Source: Albugo candida
Lineage: Eukaryota > Oomycota > Peronosporomycetes > Albuginales
Length of the DNA stretch: 64,000 nt
NCBI GenBank assembly: GCA_040437565.1
Contig: JBDOQK010000002.1
Span: 806,001-870,000 of the forward strand
Direction: 5' to 3'
Shown here: positions 24,445-35,214 of the stretch, one piece after another
Layout of the letters: each line of letters opens with the position of its first letter
How positions within the stretch are numbered: the first letter of the stretch is position 1
Translations under genes and position numbers: made by a program
The notes under the pieces: model-generated
Database searches by the model: none
The model's input: the letters and a program-made list of their open reading frames with translations, nothing else
What the model was told of the DNA's origin: nothing

Positions 24445-27388
24445 TTCAAGGTGATGCGCCTTAATAAATCAGATATTCCAATGCCGATCCAAGAAATCTT
24501 GGAGTATCAGCTAGTGTGGAACGTATACGGTCTGGACGCGAACGGGAAGAGCAGAGAGATCGAGGAAATAAGGGTAAATTCAGAGTGGATCATGCTCTAT
24601 CTCTCCTTAGGACTTCATCATATTCCAAGGTATGATTCCCGGAGTATATGAATGGCTAAAATATTAATCTATTCTCCTTTTAGCTGTCAAGAAACGAAAT
24701 CCTTGGGTTCTCTTATCGTCGGTGACACCTTCTTAGTCCTAAATAGATCATCGAAGGTCACAAGACTAAATGTGACACAGACGTTCTCCTATTTCTCGTC
24801 TTGGATTTTAAGTAATCACGAGTGGAAAGATTCAACGGTATTAGAAGATAGTCTTAGCTCTGACTTAACTCTTCGGATCTCCGATGTGCTTCTTGGAGCG
24901 AAAGTAAGCGTGGATGATTTGCTGATAACGCACGAAGAATCACCAAATGTGTCATCACAAGAGCCTGTCCCACAATCACTCGGGTCACTTTCCTCCCTTC
25001 AATGGATTCCGCACGTAACACTGCTGATAGATACAAATGCTGACCCTGTATGGCACGGTCAGATGTGTCTGCTTTCGGAAGGATTCGCGTTCAAATCCTC
25101 TCACTTTTGTCTGTTTTGGATTTCTTTTTCGAAAGATGTCAGGCATTGCAAGCTATTCAAGACCCCACATGAAGATCTGTCTGTTTTGGTGCTGAGCTTG
25201 AATCCTAAAAACCCAATCAGCGAAGTATTTCCGTTCGAGTTGAATGAACCCTTCCAGCTTGGTATCCCTGTGCTTGCTCAATCAAGATTTCAGAAATTCA
25301 TCGTGAGGGCTTTGGAGTGCTGGAAAAGCGCCGCACGTGCGCATGATATACCATTCGAGCGAGTAGACGGAGATACTATACGAGCTTCGATATTCACCTC
25401 GATGGCAGACTTGGGCCATGAAGCACACGAAATGAGCCCGAGTATTCAGTCTGGTGGGAAAAAATGGTATACCGTTCAGAAAGGGAATCGTTTGATCGAT
25501 TACACTCAGGCAGAGAGTATAAGAAAGATTTTCCCCAACTTTACAAAACCCCACATTTCTTTGAGAAAAACTACTATCAATTCGAAGCTGGCAGCAGAAA
25601 TATCTATTATTGTTGTAATTGGACTACCAGGAAGTGGTTGTACTAGTGTGGCGGGTCAAATTTGTGAGATGGGATCAGACAATACATACTGGACGCATAT
25701 TGATATTGACATACGAGATCTTAGTCGTCGAGAGCAGCATCCGACCAGTTCTTCTCTGCAGACTTTGATTCAAAAACGGCTGGATCATGCATTGAAGTCC
25801 GACAAAGAAGAAGCAGAGCCGCAGAAGCGTCGGAAGATTCTGCTGAGTATGACGGGATATTTGGATGTCGTTTGCCTTTGCGGCTGTCTCAAGCGATCTA
25901 TTGATGAACTTTCGTCGAAAGTCTGTCTTCAGCTGGGTGCTGTCATTACATGTGTGAACCTTCACAACTTGTATCGACCTGATCCCACAAAAGCAGATTC
26001 TCCACTTCCTTATTTGATGGATCAACTGTCAGCCGGTTTTACAACAGGAATAGTGGTAGTACATGCGTTAGAGGCTCAGGGAGACTTGGTTATGTTCCGC
26101 AATCGAGTCAATATGTGTAATCCATTTGCAGAAGTGCATCTGATCCCTTACAATGCCTTCCAAAGCTCTGTAGCATCACTTGTGAACGAGAATGCCTTTC
26201 ACGCGAAACCGGTTCAACAGCTACGAGAATTATTTTATCAAGATTGGGAAACAAAGACGTCAACCAAACCATCCAATCCTCACTTTTGTCTCGAGACAGC
26301 CAGTTTTCAGCTCAAGCCAGGCATGCAATCATCAACGTTCATCGGCATTGTTCGAGATAAACTGACTCCGTTCTCTCAGGCAAAGAAGGAAGTGCTGAGA
26401 ATGAACTCCTCAGTATTTCCGGCTGGCACAGGAAAACGCGACGATTTTGCATCGAGTGCGTACTACTTTCATCGTTCATGTTGGTGTGTGGAAGGAACAC
26501 TCTTCTTCTCTGATGATTCTTCATCGTNNNNNNNNNNNNNNNNNNNNNNNNNNNNNNNNNNNNNNNNNNNNNNNNNNNNNNNNNNNNNNNNNNNNNNNNN
26601 NNNNNNNNNNNNNNNNNNNNNNNNNNNTGTCTCGAGACAGCCAGTTTTCAGCTCAAGCCAGGCATGCAATCATCAACGTTCATCGGCATTGTTCGAGATA
26701 AACTGACTCCGTTCTCTCAGGCAAAGAAGGAAGTGCTGAGAATGAACTCCTCAGTATTTCCGGCTGGCACAGGAAAACGCGACGATTTTGCATCGAGTGC
26801 GTACTACTTTCATCGTTCATGTTGGTGTGTGGAAGGAACACTCTTCTTCTCTGATGATTCTTCATCGTTGAAACGATTTGTTTCGACCGGAACGTATTAT
26901 AGTCTTATCGACGTGCATTCAGAGAAACAACACCTGGATGAGCGTCCAAGAATCAGTATCACAGCTCCGAGTTCATTATTGCCAGAAGAAGATGCTTTGC
27001 ATGAATTATTGGCGAGTTGTTATCATTTAAAGGAAGAGAGCATGCCAACGTATAGAGATCGCTCCTCAATAACACTCGAAGAAAAGAGAGCCTTGCAGAC
27101 AGAACATGTAAGCTTATTATCTGGGTGATTCAGTCATGCTTTTGACCGCTTTCGTTTCCAACATAATAGGCTCTCGATCCCCTTCCTCATGACTTCATGT
27201 ATGACGGCCAATTTTACGTCAATTTTTCTGGAGAACGACTAGCATTCCATCCTCAAATGGACCAAATCATTGAAGAATATCTTGCCGTGGAAAATGAGAA
27301 GACACGGGAAGAAGTCTCTAAGTTCGCTCAGATGAAAAAGGAAAGTCGTAGCAACATCAAAAGATTCGTACCGTGACCGTATCTTGAA
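21914..27388 (+). CDS. DAAF9-like (C20orf194-type) large protein, probable dynein arm assembly factor
   Basis: Three exons: 21914..24629, 24684..27107 and 27170..27388, giving 1229 residues after collapsing the duplications at the 23117 and 26528 gaps. The opening segment (KLRSLCTQLALDGILVIGGIDSLYSN, shown here as RSLCTQLALDGIL and VIGGIDSLYSN) fits the start of the DAAF9/C20orf194 family. The total length also matches (about 1180 in animals). Near residue 780 there is a P-loop-like GLPGSGCTS in which the usual lysine is Cys. DAAF9 is reported to act with dynein axonemal assembly factors in the cytosol, so the gene fits an organism with flagellate zoospores. Family assignment rests on overall resemblance recalled from memory and needs a profile search. 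No membrane segment or signal peptide is seen. Confidence 0.65.
26287..26868. repeat. Gap-flanking duplication (assembly artefact), 241 bp
   Basis: Bases 26287-26527 and 26628-26868 are identical and flank 100 N (26528-26627), inside exon 2 of the DAAF9-like gene. Confidence 0.95.
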
Positions 27389-27553
27389 ACTTTTTTGCTA
27401 TGCCGCACTCAAGCAAGGTTTCTTCTTCAAGTGCTTGGGGTAATGACCGAGGCTAAATATAAATTCCTTCCTGTTGTATATCTTATCCAGGCGATGTGTA
27501 CGCTAAAGCTCTGCACAATCAAGATAATAAACAGCGAAGAAGGAGCTTTCACT

Positions 27554-27840
27554 ATGGCGTCAAGTGTTAAACGAAAGGAGGAGAAAACTGGTTTACAAAA
27601 TAAAAGGAATGAAGGCCTGCCTGTTTATTTAGAGCCATTAGAGCACACACCAAAAGCAGAAAACGACATTGAAGTGCTCCCTTTGTCAAAGGTAAATCGG
27701 ACACATATATTTACACATCACGCATCCATATTTATGTTCTGTCTTAGCACCCCAAGTATCATCGTGAATCGTCAAGGTACTTTAAGACTAGACCGGTTTT
27801 TCTACAAAGCCTTGGACCAACGCCTCAATTCGTTGAATAA
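27554..27840 (+). CDS. Small spliced gene, unknown basic protein
   Basis: Two exons, 27554..27691 and 27748..27840, joined by a canonical 56-nt intron in phase, give 76 residues. The protein is hydrophilic and basic (MASSVKRKEEKTGLQNKR at the start, HPKYHRESSRYFKTRP after the junction) and ends TPQFVE. I recognise no family. An overlapping alternative opens at ATG 27399, splices over about 50 nt at 27443 and ends near 27572; the two cannot both be the main product. The gene starts 165 bp after the stop of the DAAF9-like gene on the same strand. Confidence 0.4.
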
Positions 27841-27926
27841 TTTTTGGCTCGCGTGTATGTACAAGTGGATGCGGCACTCTTAATACAATGGCGTTCGCGT
27901 TTAAGCTCTAGAATTTTACCTCTTCT

Positions 27927-28196
27927 TTATTCCCCTTCCGAGTCGCTAAAGTCCCTACAAAGCAAACCCCCATCAGGTGTAATTGTATCAAACTCGTGAA
28001 TGCTCTCTGAAATATTTGCTTGTCCTTGAGTCGTGACAATAAATGTAACGATGATTGTCGATCCAGTTAAAATTTTGATACAAGCAGCTTCAATGTGTGT
28101 TCTCTGGCTTTTATGCCGAAGAGTGGTTTGTTTTGTCGGCAAAGATCGTTCTAGTTCCCAGTGATTGATCAACCAGTCAGACGCTTCGATGTCCTA
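27927..28196 (-). CDS. Short open frame, unknown; may be the tail of the broken E2 gene
   Basis: A minus-strand frame beginning after an AG at about 28197 (DIEASDWLINHWELER) and ending at a stop at 27927 (GGLLCRDFSDSEGE). It is about 89 residues with an acidic end and good coding character. It lies directly downstream of, and in the same orientation as, the UBE2T-like pseudogene, where an E2 C-terminal extension would be expected. Whether it is that remnant, a 3' exon or an independent small gene cannot be decided by eye. Confidence 0.35.
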
Positions 28197-28219
28197 CTCA
28201 AAATTCACCCACAATTCTC

Positions 28220-28756
28220 CGTCACCAATCCATCATCCAATTTTGGTTCGCTCATAGCAGTCGCATTGTTGCCAACAAGCTGCTGATGTTCACTGATGGG
28301 TGCCAGAATCCCTTTAGCTTTGAATCACTACTTAACATGCCAACTGATCCATTGCACTTCGATTGGCTACATTTTGAGCGCGTCCAAGAAGATTCAACCA
28401 GCGTCATCGATATTGGGATGACAAATTGGTGTTTGGAACAGTAGTTGAGGGGGGGGGTTCAAACGGATACCTGCAATGGTGTATTGTGCGTACCAAACAT
28501 GTCTCATAGCTGAATTACCTTCCTGGAATTTGAGTACTGACTTCAATGATACCATATTCATACGTTGAACCTCTCGGGCCGCTGATTTCTATCAACATGG
28601 CAGCACAACCACAGTACATATATATAGCGATGTCAACGAAGTACGAGCGAACTCTTAATTTGTCAAATTTGACTTTTACGGGCCATGCGCAGACTCCTTA
28701 CTATCTCATAGCATTTCTATCTCTGTATGCACTTGTCCTTGCGTCACGGATCTCAT
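28220..28756 (-). pseudogene. Broken ubiquitin-conjugating enzyme E2, UBE2T-like
   Basis: Read on the minus strand, successive pieces match an E2 of the UBE2T type: an N-terminal helix (VHTEIEML near 28720), a strand with GIIEVSTQIPG ending at a GT donor, then after a 48-nt intron RYPFEPPPQLLFQTPICHPNIDDAG, shown here as RYPFEPPPQLLF and TPICHPNIDDAG. Next come IFLDALKM, LKGFWHPSVNISSLLATMRLL (two parts LKGFWHP and NISSLLATM) and SEPKLDDGL. The coding potential is destroyed in several ways: a TGA in the N-terminal helix, a TGA where the conserved Arg of AGRICLD belongs, Phe in place of the catalytic Cys (IFLD for ICLD), and a one-base frame change before SEPKLDD. UBE2T is the E2 of the Fanconi anaemia pathway. 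The gene looks recently lost, since residue identity is still high. Confidence 0.8.
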
Positions 28757-28827
28757 TTTGAACCAGAAACACACGCAGATCGGTGCGGCACCGCACTTTT
28801 CAAAAAGGGGTATTTGGAGATTGTATA

Positions 28828-30167
28828 ATGGAAAAAAGTTATAGCATCGTGCGGCCGATTGGAAAAGGTGGATTTGGAAGGTAAGCTACGATCTATCAAA
28901 AGCATGCAGCTTGATACCTAAACTTCAGAAGTGTTTATCTTTGCAAGGATAAGCTGACGGATAAACTGTTCGGTATTATCTGACCTTACCCGAGTCAATT
29001 AGCGTGCAATTTTTCTTGTGCACGTATAGCGATGAAAACGATGTCCAAGTGTAAAATTGGCACAAAGGTACACAAAGAACGCCTTAATACTGAACGGGAA
29101 ATTCTGGAGACAGTCATAAACCCTTTTCTGAACAAAATCGCTCGATTCGAAGAAGATGATGAGGAATTCCGCTTCTTTTTGGAATTTATCGACGGGTTCC
29201 CGTTGTATAAATGCATTTGGAATTTTAAGGATGAGGCAGCTTTTCCGGAAGGTGTCACGAGATTTTTCGCGGCACAAATAGTGCTTGCTATTGAGGCGCT
29301 ACACTCTCGGGGATACATGCACCGTGATGTCAAAAGCGGTAATGTATTGGTCAGCAGAGCCACAGGAAACGCCACATTGATAGACTTTGGTTTGGCGAAG
29401 AATGTAAAAGATCGGACATCCTCAATTTGTGGCACGCATTACATCAGGGCCCCGGAGATGTTTTTAGATTCTTCGTACGAATATACTGCAGATTGGTGGT
29501 ATGCGAATTACTGTTTCAATATTTGTCTTTCTGATACCATTTGAGCCAAGGAGTCTCGGAGTGGTCATCTTTGAGATGATAAATGGACGTCCTCCGTGGC
29601 CATATGAATGCGTTGATGGTCCTATATCCTACTTAAGTGACATAAAGCAGGCGATTCAGGCCATCAAAGAAGGATCCTATTATGGTGGGAAATTTGCCAA
29701 TATGAGCCACGATGGCAAAAATCTGTTGAGGTCGGTAGAGTAGTTACGTAACGCGTCACTGCAGGACGTAAGCTTGTGCAATGAAGTCGATTGCTCGTAA
29801 TAAATCCAAGCCATCGTCTGGGATTCAGTGGAGCTGTTGAAGTAGGATTGTCGTGCCTCTTTCATTCTTCACTGCTGATATTGATTTGTGCAAGATCAAG
29901 ACGCATCCTTGGTTCAAGGAAATAGATTGGAACCTATTGGAGCAAGTACGTGCTGCTTATGATAGACCATTGCTGCTACCAGAAATCTAATAGGGAGAGA
30001 CGAGATCCAGCGACGCCGAAGCTCCGTACAATATTGACAGAGATTATCAAGATACTGGCGATCCCGTGAGATTCTTACGACTAGTAAATGAATCGGATGA
30101 TCAATATGCCTCAAGTGCCGAAAGCATTGACTCCGACTTGAATGCAAAGTATTTTTCAGATTTCTAG
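28828..30167 (+). CDS. AGC-family serine/threonine kinase
   Basis: Seven exons: 28828..28880, 28929..28972, 29030..29498, 29551..29730, 29811..29841, 29895..29945 and 29994..30167, giving 333 residues. Kinase motifs in order are the glycine loop GKGGFGRS, the ATP Lys in FAMKTM, the catalytic loop HRDVKSGN, DFG, an activation segment CGTHYIRAPEM, and DWWSLGVVIFEM. After the catalytic core come RLGFSGAVEIKTHPWFKEIDW, which is AGC-specific (RLG, HPWF, IDW), and a short tail ending YFSDF, like an AGC hydrophobic motif without the phosphosite. The splice between 29730 and 29811 is the only one that keeps frame. It removes part of the usual LLxxDPxxRLG linker. The nearest families are PKA/PKG-like or NDR-like kinases. 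The subfamily is not resolved. Confidence 0.83.
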
Positions 30168-30204
30168 TATATATGAATAAGAAGTTGCCGAGATTAGCGA
30201 TAAT

Positions 30205-31038
30205 CTATCTGCTTGATCGGAATGTTCCAAATACTTTATCCCAAAGCGCAAATCGTTTTGCATAATTCCATTTTACGTGTGTGTGGTGGAGATCATGATC
30301 ATTTGCATGTAAGCATACTGAAAGTGAATTCACTGGCGGAAACTGAGGGAAAGAATAGCCCTTCAACTCAAGTCCACAATGCCCGGCAATTTCGATGAAA
30401 GTCTTGTATGCCAGTAAAAATTCGAACTGAATTCTAGAAAATGGAAAAGACAGCATCGAAGTTAGTGTCAGCGGCAGTGTTGTAGAGATCAGCAGATCGA
30501 TCCCATCCTGCTCATAAGTTGAGAGCGCGGAAGGATGCAAGTGCCAATGGTGTCGTTTGTGTACGTTTTGATACAGCCAAGGAACGTTATGCAAAACTCT
30601 ATGAGCCAAGTAATGGAAGAAATCAAAGACCACTTCAAAAACCAGTGATTTTGGAATGAATTCTGCAAAATGAACAAGCCATATGGTCATCAAAGTCTCC
30701 TCCTCAGATATCGTTGAGCTCTGTTCAATCAAGTTGGCTGCTGTACAATACGAGATACATTCGATCGGAATAATGATCCAGAAAATTCGGTACAAAATCC
30801 TTGTTTTGTCTTCATTTTTCAAATGTTTTCGTCTTGCACCATAAAGAAATGGCTTAAATGTGGAGACCCAATGGAACCATGAAATCATTGCAAATATGCG
30901 CACCATTGTGGCAATGTACAATCCCACAATGTTCTCTGAAAACATCTGAGTTATCCAATAACTAAGTATCCCAACGCTGCAAATAAACGTATTAATTAAA
31001 ACATAATACTTGCAACGTCGAAGTATCCAACAAAGCAT
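30205..31038 (-). CDS. Sterol desaturase / fatty acid hydroxylase family membrane oxygenase
   Basis: A single exon of 277 residues. The three histidine boxes of the di-iron FA-hydroxylase superfamily are present in order: HRVLH, HKRHH and HDLHHTH. They sit between hydrophobic helices (FICSVGILSYWI, GLYIATMVRIFAMISW, FWIIIPIECISYC). Family members include C-4 sterol methyl oxidase, C-5 sterol desaturase and fatty acid hydroxylases in the ER membrane. The substrate cannot be read from the sequence. The layout and length are closest to C-4 methyl oxidase-like proteins. The 142 bp to the divergent ATG9 start is likely a shared promoter region. Confidence 0.88.
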   Translation of the reverse strand: MLCWILRRCKYYVLINTFICSVGILSYWITQMFSENIVGLYIATMVRIFAMISWFHWVSTFKPFLYGARRKHLKNEDKTRILYRIFWIIIPIECISYCTAANLIEQSSTISEEETLMTIWLVHFAEFIPKSLVFEVVFDFFHYLAHRVLHNVPWLYQNVHKRHHWHLHPSALSTYEQDGIDLLISTTLPLTLTSMLSFPFSRIQFEFLLAYKTFIEIAGHCGLELKGYSFPQFPPVNSLSVCLHANDHDLHHTHVKWNYAKRFALWDKVFGTFRSSR

Positions 31039-31180
31039 TTGTACCAGATGAATATGACGTCACTGGCGATAACAGTACAAAGAATTACTTAGCGTAAGTT
31101 CGGACTCGAAAAACCGGCAGTCATTATATTTTAATGTCGGAATTCTGCCAACTGGAAGAAACCGTACACTTTTTATCCCA

Positions 31181-33526
31181 ATGAACGAGAATATGCGTGA
31201 TCTGCTGCCTCAGGATCATTTCCACATCGATAACGATGAAGAAGAGCTATTGTGGAATGCTCTCAACGATAACCATCATCAAACACGCGAGCTATCAACT
31301 CGAAGCGATATAAGTCAAGTTCATACACCTGATATTTCATCGAAAGAGCTACCTTCTCTTCGCTCGCATATACATTTACCTGCGATTTCTTCGATTTGTC
31401 GTGATGTGATCACATCAACTAAAATCGCTTGGGCTAAACAGCCAAACCCTTGGAGAAGTGGCAATAATAGGGCACCAAGCAGCACAAATGCACGAGATAC
31501 CAGACGTAAATCTACCTCAATGAATGTACCCGATGGTCAAGGTCGTGTGGATCATTTAGATGGGTTCCTCATCAGTTTATATAACTATTATTATCAGAAA
31601 GGATTCTGGTCCATCGTTACTGTGGAGTTTGTGAGTTTGATCACCGGATTTTTTAGCGTTTCTCTGTCAAGCTTTTTACTAGGATGTGTGGAGTGGAAAC
31701 ATCTGATACATTGTTCCAGCCGAATGAGCGAAAGTGAAGAATGTCAGCAAGATTTGGAGCATTATGTTTCATGTAAAGCCGGAATGAACCCAAGCTTCTA
31801 TCACCTTGTAGTGGCATTCTACTTTTGTACATTCTTGGTATACTGTTTCTTTCGGAGCATGCAACTGGCTCGTACTTTGCGGGAAACGAGAGAAATGGGA
31901 AAGTTCTATCATGAAAGGTACAATAAAAAGATTTTTTTGTCAACGTGACTGAACAGCCTGTATTTCAACAGACTGCATATCGACGAGCGGCAGGTACAAA
32001 CGATCACTTGGGACGAAGTAGTCGGACGTGTGTTGGATTTACTTGGTGCCAACGTCCCAAACAACGTGAAACAAATTTCATCTTATCGACTTCAAATTGA
32101 TTCAAGCCTATTATCGAATCCTCACGATTTCGCCCGTCGAATCATGCGCCGAGAAAACTATTTGACCGCGTGCATGAATCATCAAAGCTCATTCTTCCGA
32201 GGGCTCAATATACTACACCCCCGTCTACAGTTTGCGTCTATCACACAAGTCATGTTTTCTCGCAATATGGAATGTAATTTGAATATCTGTCTGGTCGATT
32301 ACATGTTTGATACCAGCAATAAGCTTTCCGATAGCTTTCTCAGCAATGTCCATACATTACAGAAGCGTTTTGTGGTCGCTGGCATCATCAATCTTGTGCT
32401 AACACCTTTCATTCTTATCTATCGCATATTTCATTTCTTTTTTGTCTCTGCCCAAGAATGGCACACGAATCGTACTCACTACTTTGGAACACGACGCTGG
32501 AGCTCATACGCTCTTTGGAAATTCAGGGAATACAATGAACTACCACACGTTTTGGACGCTCGCGTAGCAAGATCTTATCCTCTGGCAGAAAAATATTTGG
32601 CGTTGTTTCCGCCAGGAGCATTTGCGATTGTAGCAGGTGGAATCGCATTTTGTGCAAGTTCACTAATGGCAGTACTGCTTGCTGTAAGCCTACTAGAAGA
32701 ATCTATTCTACTCGAGACGACATTGTATGGTCGGCAGCTTTTATGGTATCTGACCGTGGCCACAGCATTATTCGCGTTATCTCGCTCCTTCACAGGCACC
32801 CAGTCTCCCTTTTCGCTCGAAGGAAACTGCGAAGAAGCAATGCTACAACTTAGTGGAGCTACGCATTATTTTCCGAAAGAATGGCGTGGACAATGTCATA
32901 CTTTTGAAACTCGGGACGAATTTGCATCTCTATTCCCTTACAAAGCGATTCTGTTCGCACAAGAGTGCTTGTCAGTTCTTATGGCTCCATATATATTATG
33001 TGTGTCGCTACCAAATTGTGCTCAAGAATTACTCTCATTTTTGAGCTCTCACACGCTGACGCTTCCGCATGTTGGATCTGTGTGCCGTTTTGGCGAATTC
33101 GATTTCAAGCAGTATGGAAACGATAGAAAGATGCAAAGCTCGTTCTTGAACTTTAAGCAAAACCATCCAAAATGGACTGGAGGCGAACAGGGCGAATCGC
33201 TGATGCAGCGTTTGGGCCAGCTGAAGGAAGAAGAAATGGAAAAATCAATTCGAATGACCGATACATTTTATGAGAGTCAATTTCTGACTGCATCTCAGCA
33301 ATTACTTCAGTCCCAAGCCATACATTGCGCTCTGTCCAAGCCACAAGACAATGAGTTTTACTGGTTGGAGAAGGTTCGTTCCTCTGAATTTTGTTTGTTT
33401 AGCCTATAATCATTGATTCCTGGTTGTTATACCTTGCAGTTGCAGCTTCAGTTGGCAGGACCATCTTGTCACGACGATCAAGAGGAATTGAAGCAAAATG
33501 AAGAATCCGATGATGAAGCTGTCTAA
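31181..33526 (+). CDS. ATG9: Autophagy-related protein 9 (ATG9)
   Basis: Three exons, 31181..31917, 31972..33373 and 33440..33526, give 741 residues. A hydrophilic N-terminus precedes the core, which opens with NPWRSGNN and HLDGFLISLYNYYYQKGF. Further ATG9 hallmarks are WDEVVGRVL, RIMRRENYLTACMN, YFGTRRWSSYALWKFREYNE and PYKAILFAQECLSVLMAPYIL, together with several membrane helices. ATG9 is the multispanning lipid scramblase on vesicles that seed autophagosomes. The C-terminal tail is short and acidic (NEESDDEAV), whereas fungal and animal forms have long tails. The last 48 bases of the gene lie inside the duplication around the 34297 gap and therefore appear a second time at 34397. Confidence 0.93.
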
Positions 33527-35214
33527 GGATAAATATACGCTATTTGCTGTTTTGCTTCGTAGTCGTCTACTGCGATTGCTTTCGTTTGTATAACACGGTA
33601 TCAAACATTCTAAACCGCACAGTCTGCGTATCTTCTGGATGATACGATTTGATGCAGCAATGAATCTTCTTCAACGACCTTGTCAGGGTTCTCACATATT
33701 TAGTAATGATTTGTCGCGACATTGTGTTGACTTTTAGGTCACAGGGTGGAAGACCGGGGAGGAAGCATTCCTTCATCAAGAGAGGTGTGAGGTTAGGAGA
33801 CAATGTGCTTTGTTGAGACATCATACCGCATCTCTACCGTATACAATCGCATCCAAAGAACCCGATTCATCTTGTAAGTGCAGAACAAACATGTAAACAA
33901 AGTCACCACAGTCCGACGCGCTACAACGCCGATCGTTTGGTTTCTTTATCATCGGAACTCAAAAAGGCTCACCTAGGCTTTGCGATATCCACGATTTCTT
34001 GCGGTGTAATACCTACGACCTGAACCAGACAGTGATACTTTTTGGGAATCGTGGTGGATTGCTGTACTTGATATAACGAATTGATGGGGACATGCTCTGT
34101 CACGCGGCAGGGAATTCTGGTCGTTATGTGATCGCTCTCATCAAGATCGCACGTGGCTTTCTGCATGGCATCAACACGCAACTGAACGTCTGGATCGAAT
34201 TCTGGCACCAGCAAAAGTGATGAAGCCTCGCGAAAATGGAGTTCGAAAAATGGTTCTCCAGCATTCGATGCAGTGATAGCGAGGTTTCGGAAGCGANNNN
34301 NNNNNNNNNNNNNNNNNNNNNNNNNNNNNNNNNNNNNNNNNNNNNNNNNNNNNNNNNNNNNNNNNNNNNNNNNNNNNNNNNNNNNNNNNNNNNNNNCAAG
34401 AGGAATTGAAGCAAAATGAAGAATCCGATGATGAAGCTGTCTAAGGATAAATATACGCTATTTGCTGTTTTGCTTCGTAGTCGTCTACTGCGATTGCTTT
34501 CGTTTGTATAACACGGTATCAAACATTCTAAACCGCACAGTCTGCGTATCTTCTGGATGATACGATTTGATGCAGCAATGAATCTTCTTCAACGACCTTG
34601 TCAGGGTTCTCACATATTTAGTAATGATTTGTCGCGACATTGTGTTGACTTTTAGGTCACAGGGTGGAAGACCGGGGAGGAAGCATTCCTTCATCAAGAG
34701 AGGTGTGAGGTTAGGAGACAATGTGCTTTGTTGAGACATCATACCGCATCTCTACCGTATACAATCGCATCCAAAGAACCCGATTCATCTTGTAAGTGCA
34801 GAACAAACATGTAAACAAAGTCACCACAGTCCGACGCGCTACAACGCCGATCGTTTGGTTTCTTTATCATCGGAACTCAAAAAGGCTCACCTAGGCTTTG
34901 CGATATCCACGATTTCTTGCGGTGTAATACCTACGACCTGAACCAGACAGTGATACTTTTTGGGAATCGTGGTGGATTGCTGTACTTGATATAACGAATT
35001 GATGGGGACATGCTCTGTCACGCGGCAGGGAATTCTGGTCGTTATGTGATCGCTCTCATCAAGATCGCACGTGGCTTTCTGCATGGCATCAACACGCAAC
35101 TGAACGTCTGGATCGAATTCTGGCACCAGCAAAAGTGATGAAGCCTCGCGAAAATGGAGTTCGAAAAATGGTTCTCCAGCATTCGATGCAGTGATAGCGA
35201 GGTTTCGGAAGCGA
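33479..35214. repeat. Gap-flanking duplication (assembly artefact), 818 bp
   Basis: Bases 33479-34296 and 34397-35214 flank 100 N (34297-34396) and read the same by eye. The segment carries the end of ATG9 and the 3' part of POT1, so both ends seem doubled. Only one copy is expected in the genome. Confidence 0.94.

Noticed and set aside
28200-28443. Plus-strand open frame that looks acidic and coding (TDPLHFDWLHFE)
   Set aside because: It is antisense to the UBE2T-like pseudogene, whose motif order is unmistakable, and it has no start or splice context.
28448-28457. Run of G on the plus strand
   Set aside because: On the minus strand it is the proline run of the conserved YPFEPPP motif of the dead E2, so no further explanation is needed.
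33479-35214. Second copy of the ATG9 end and POT1 end
   Set aside because: Same artefact at the 34297 gap. Only the copy joined to the rest of POT1 was used.
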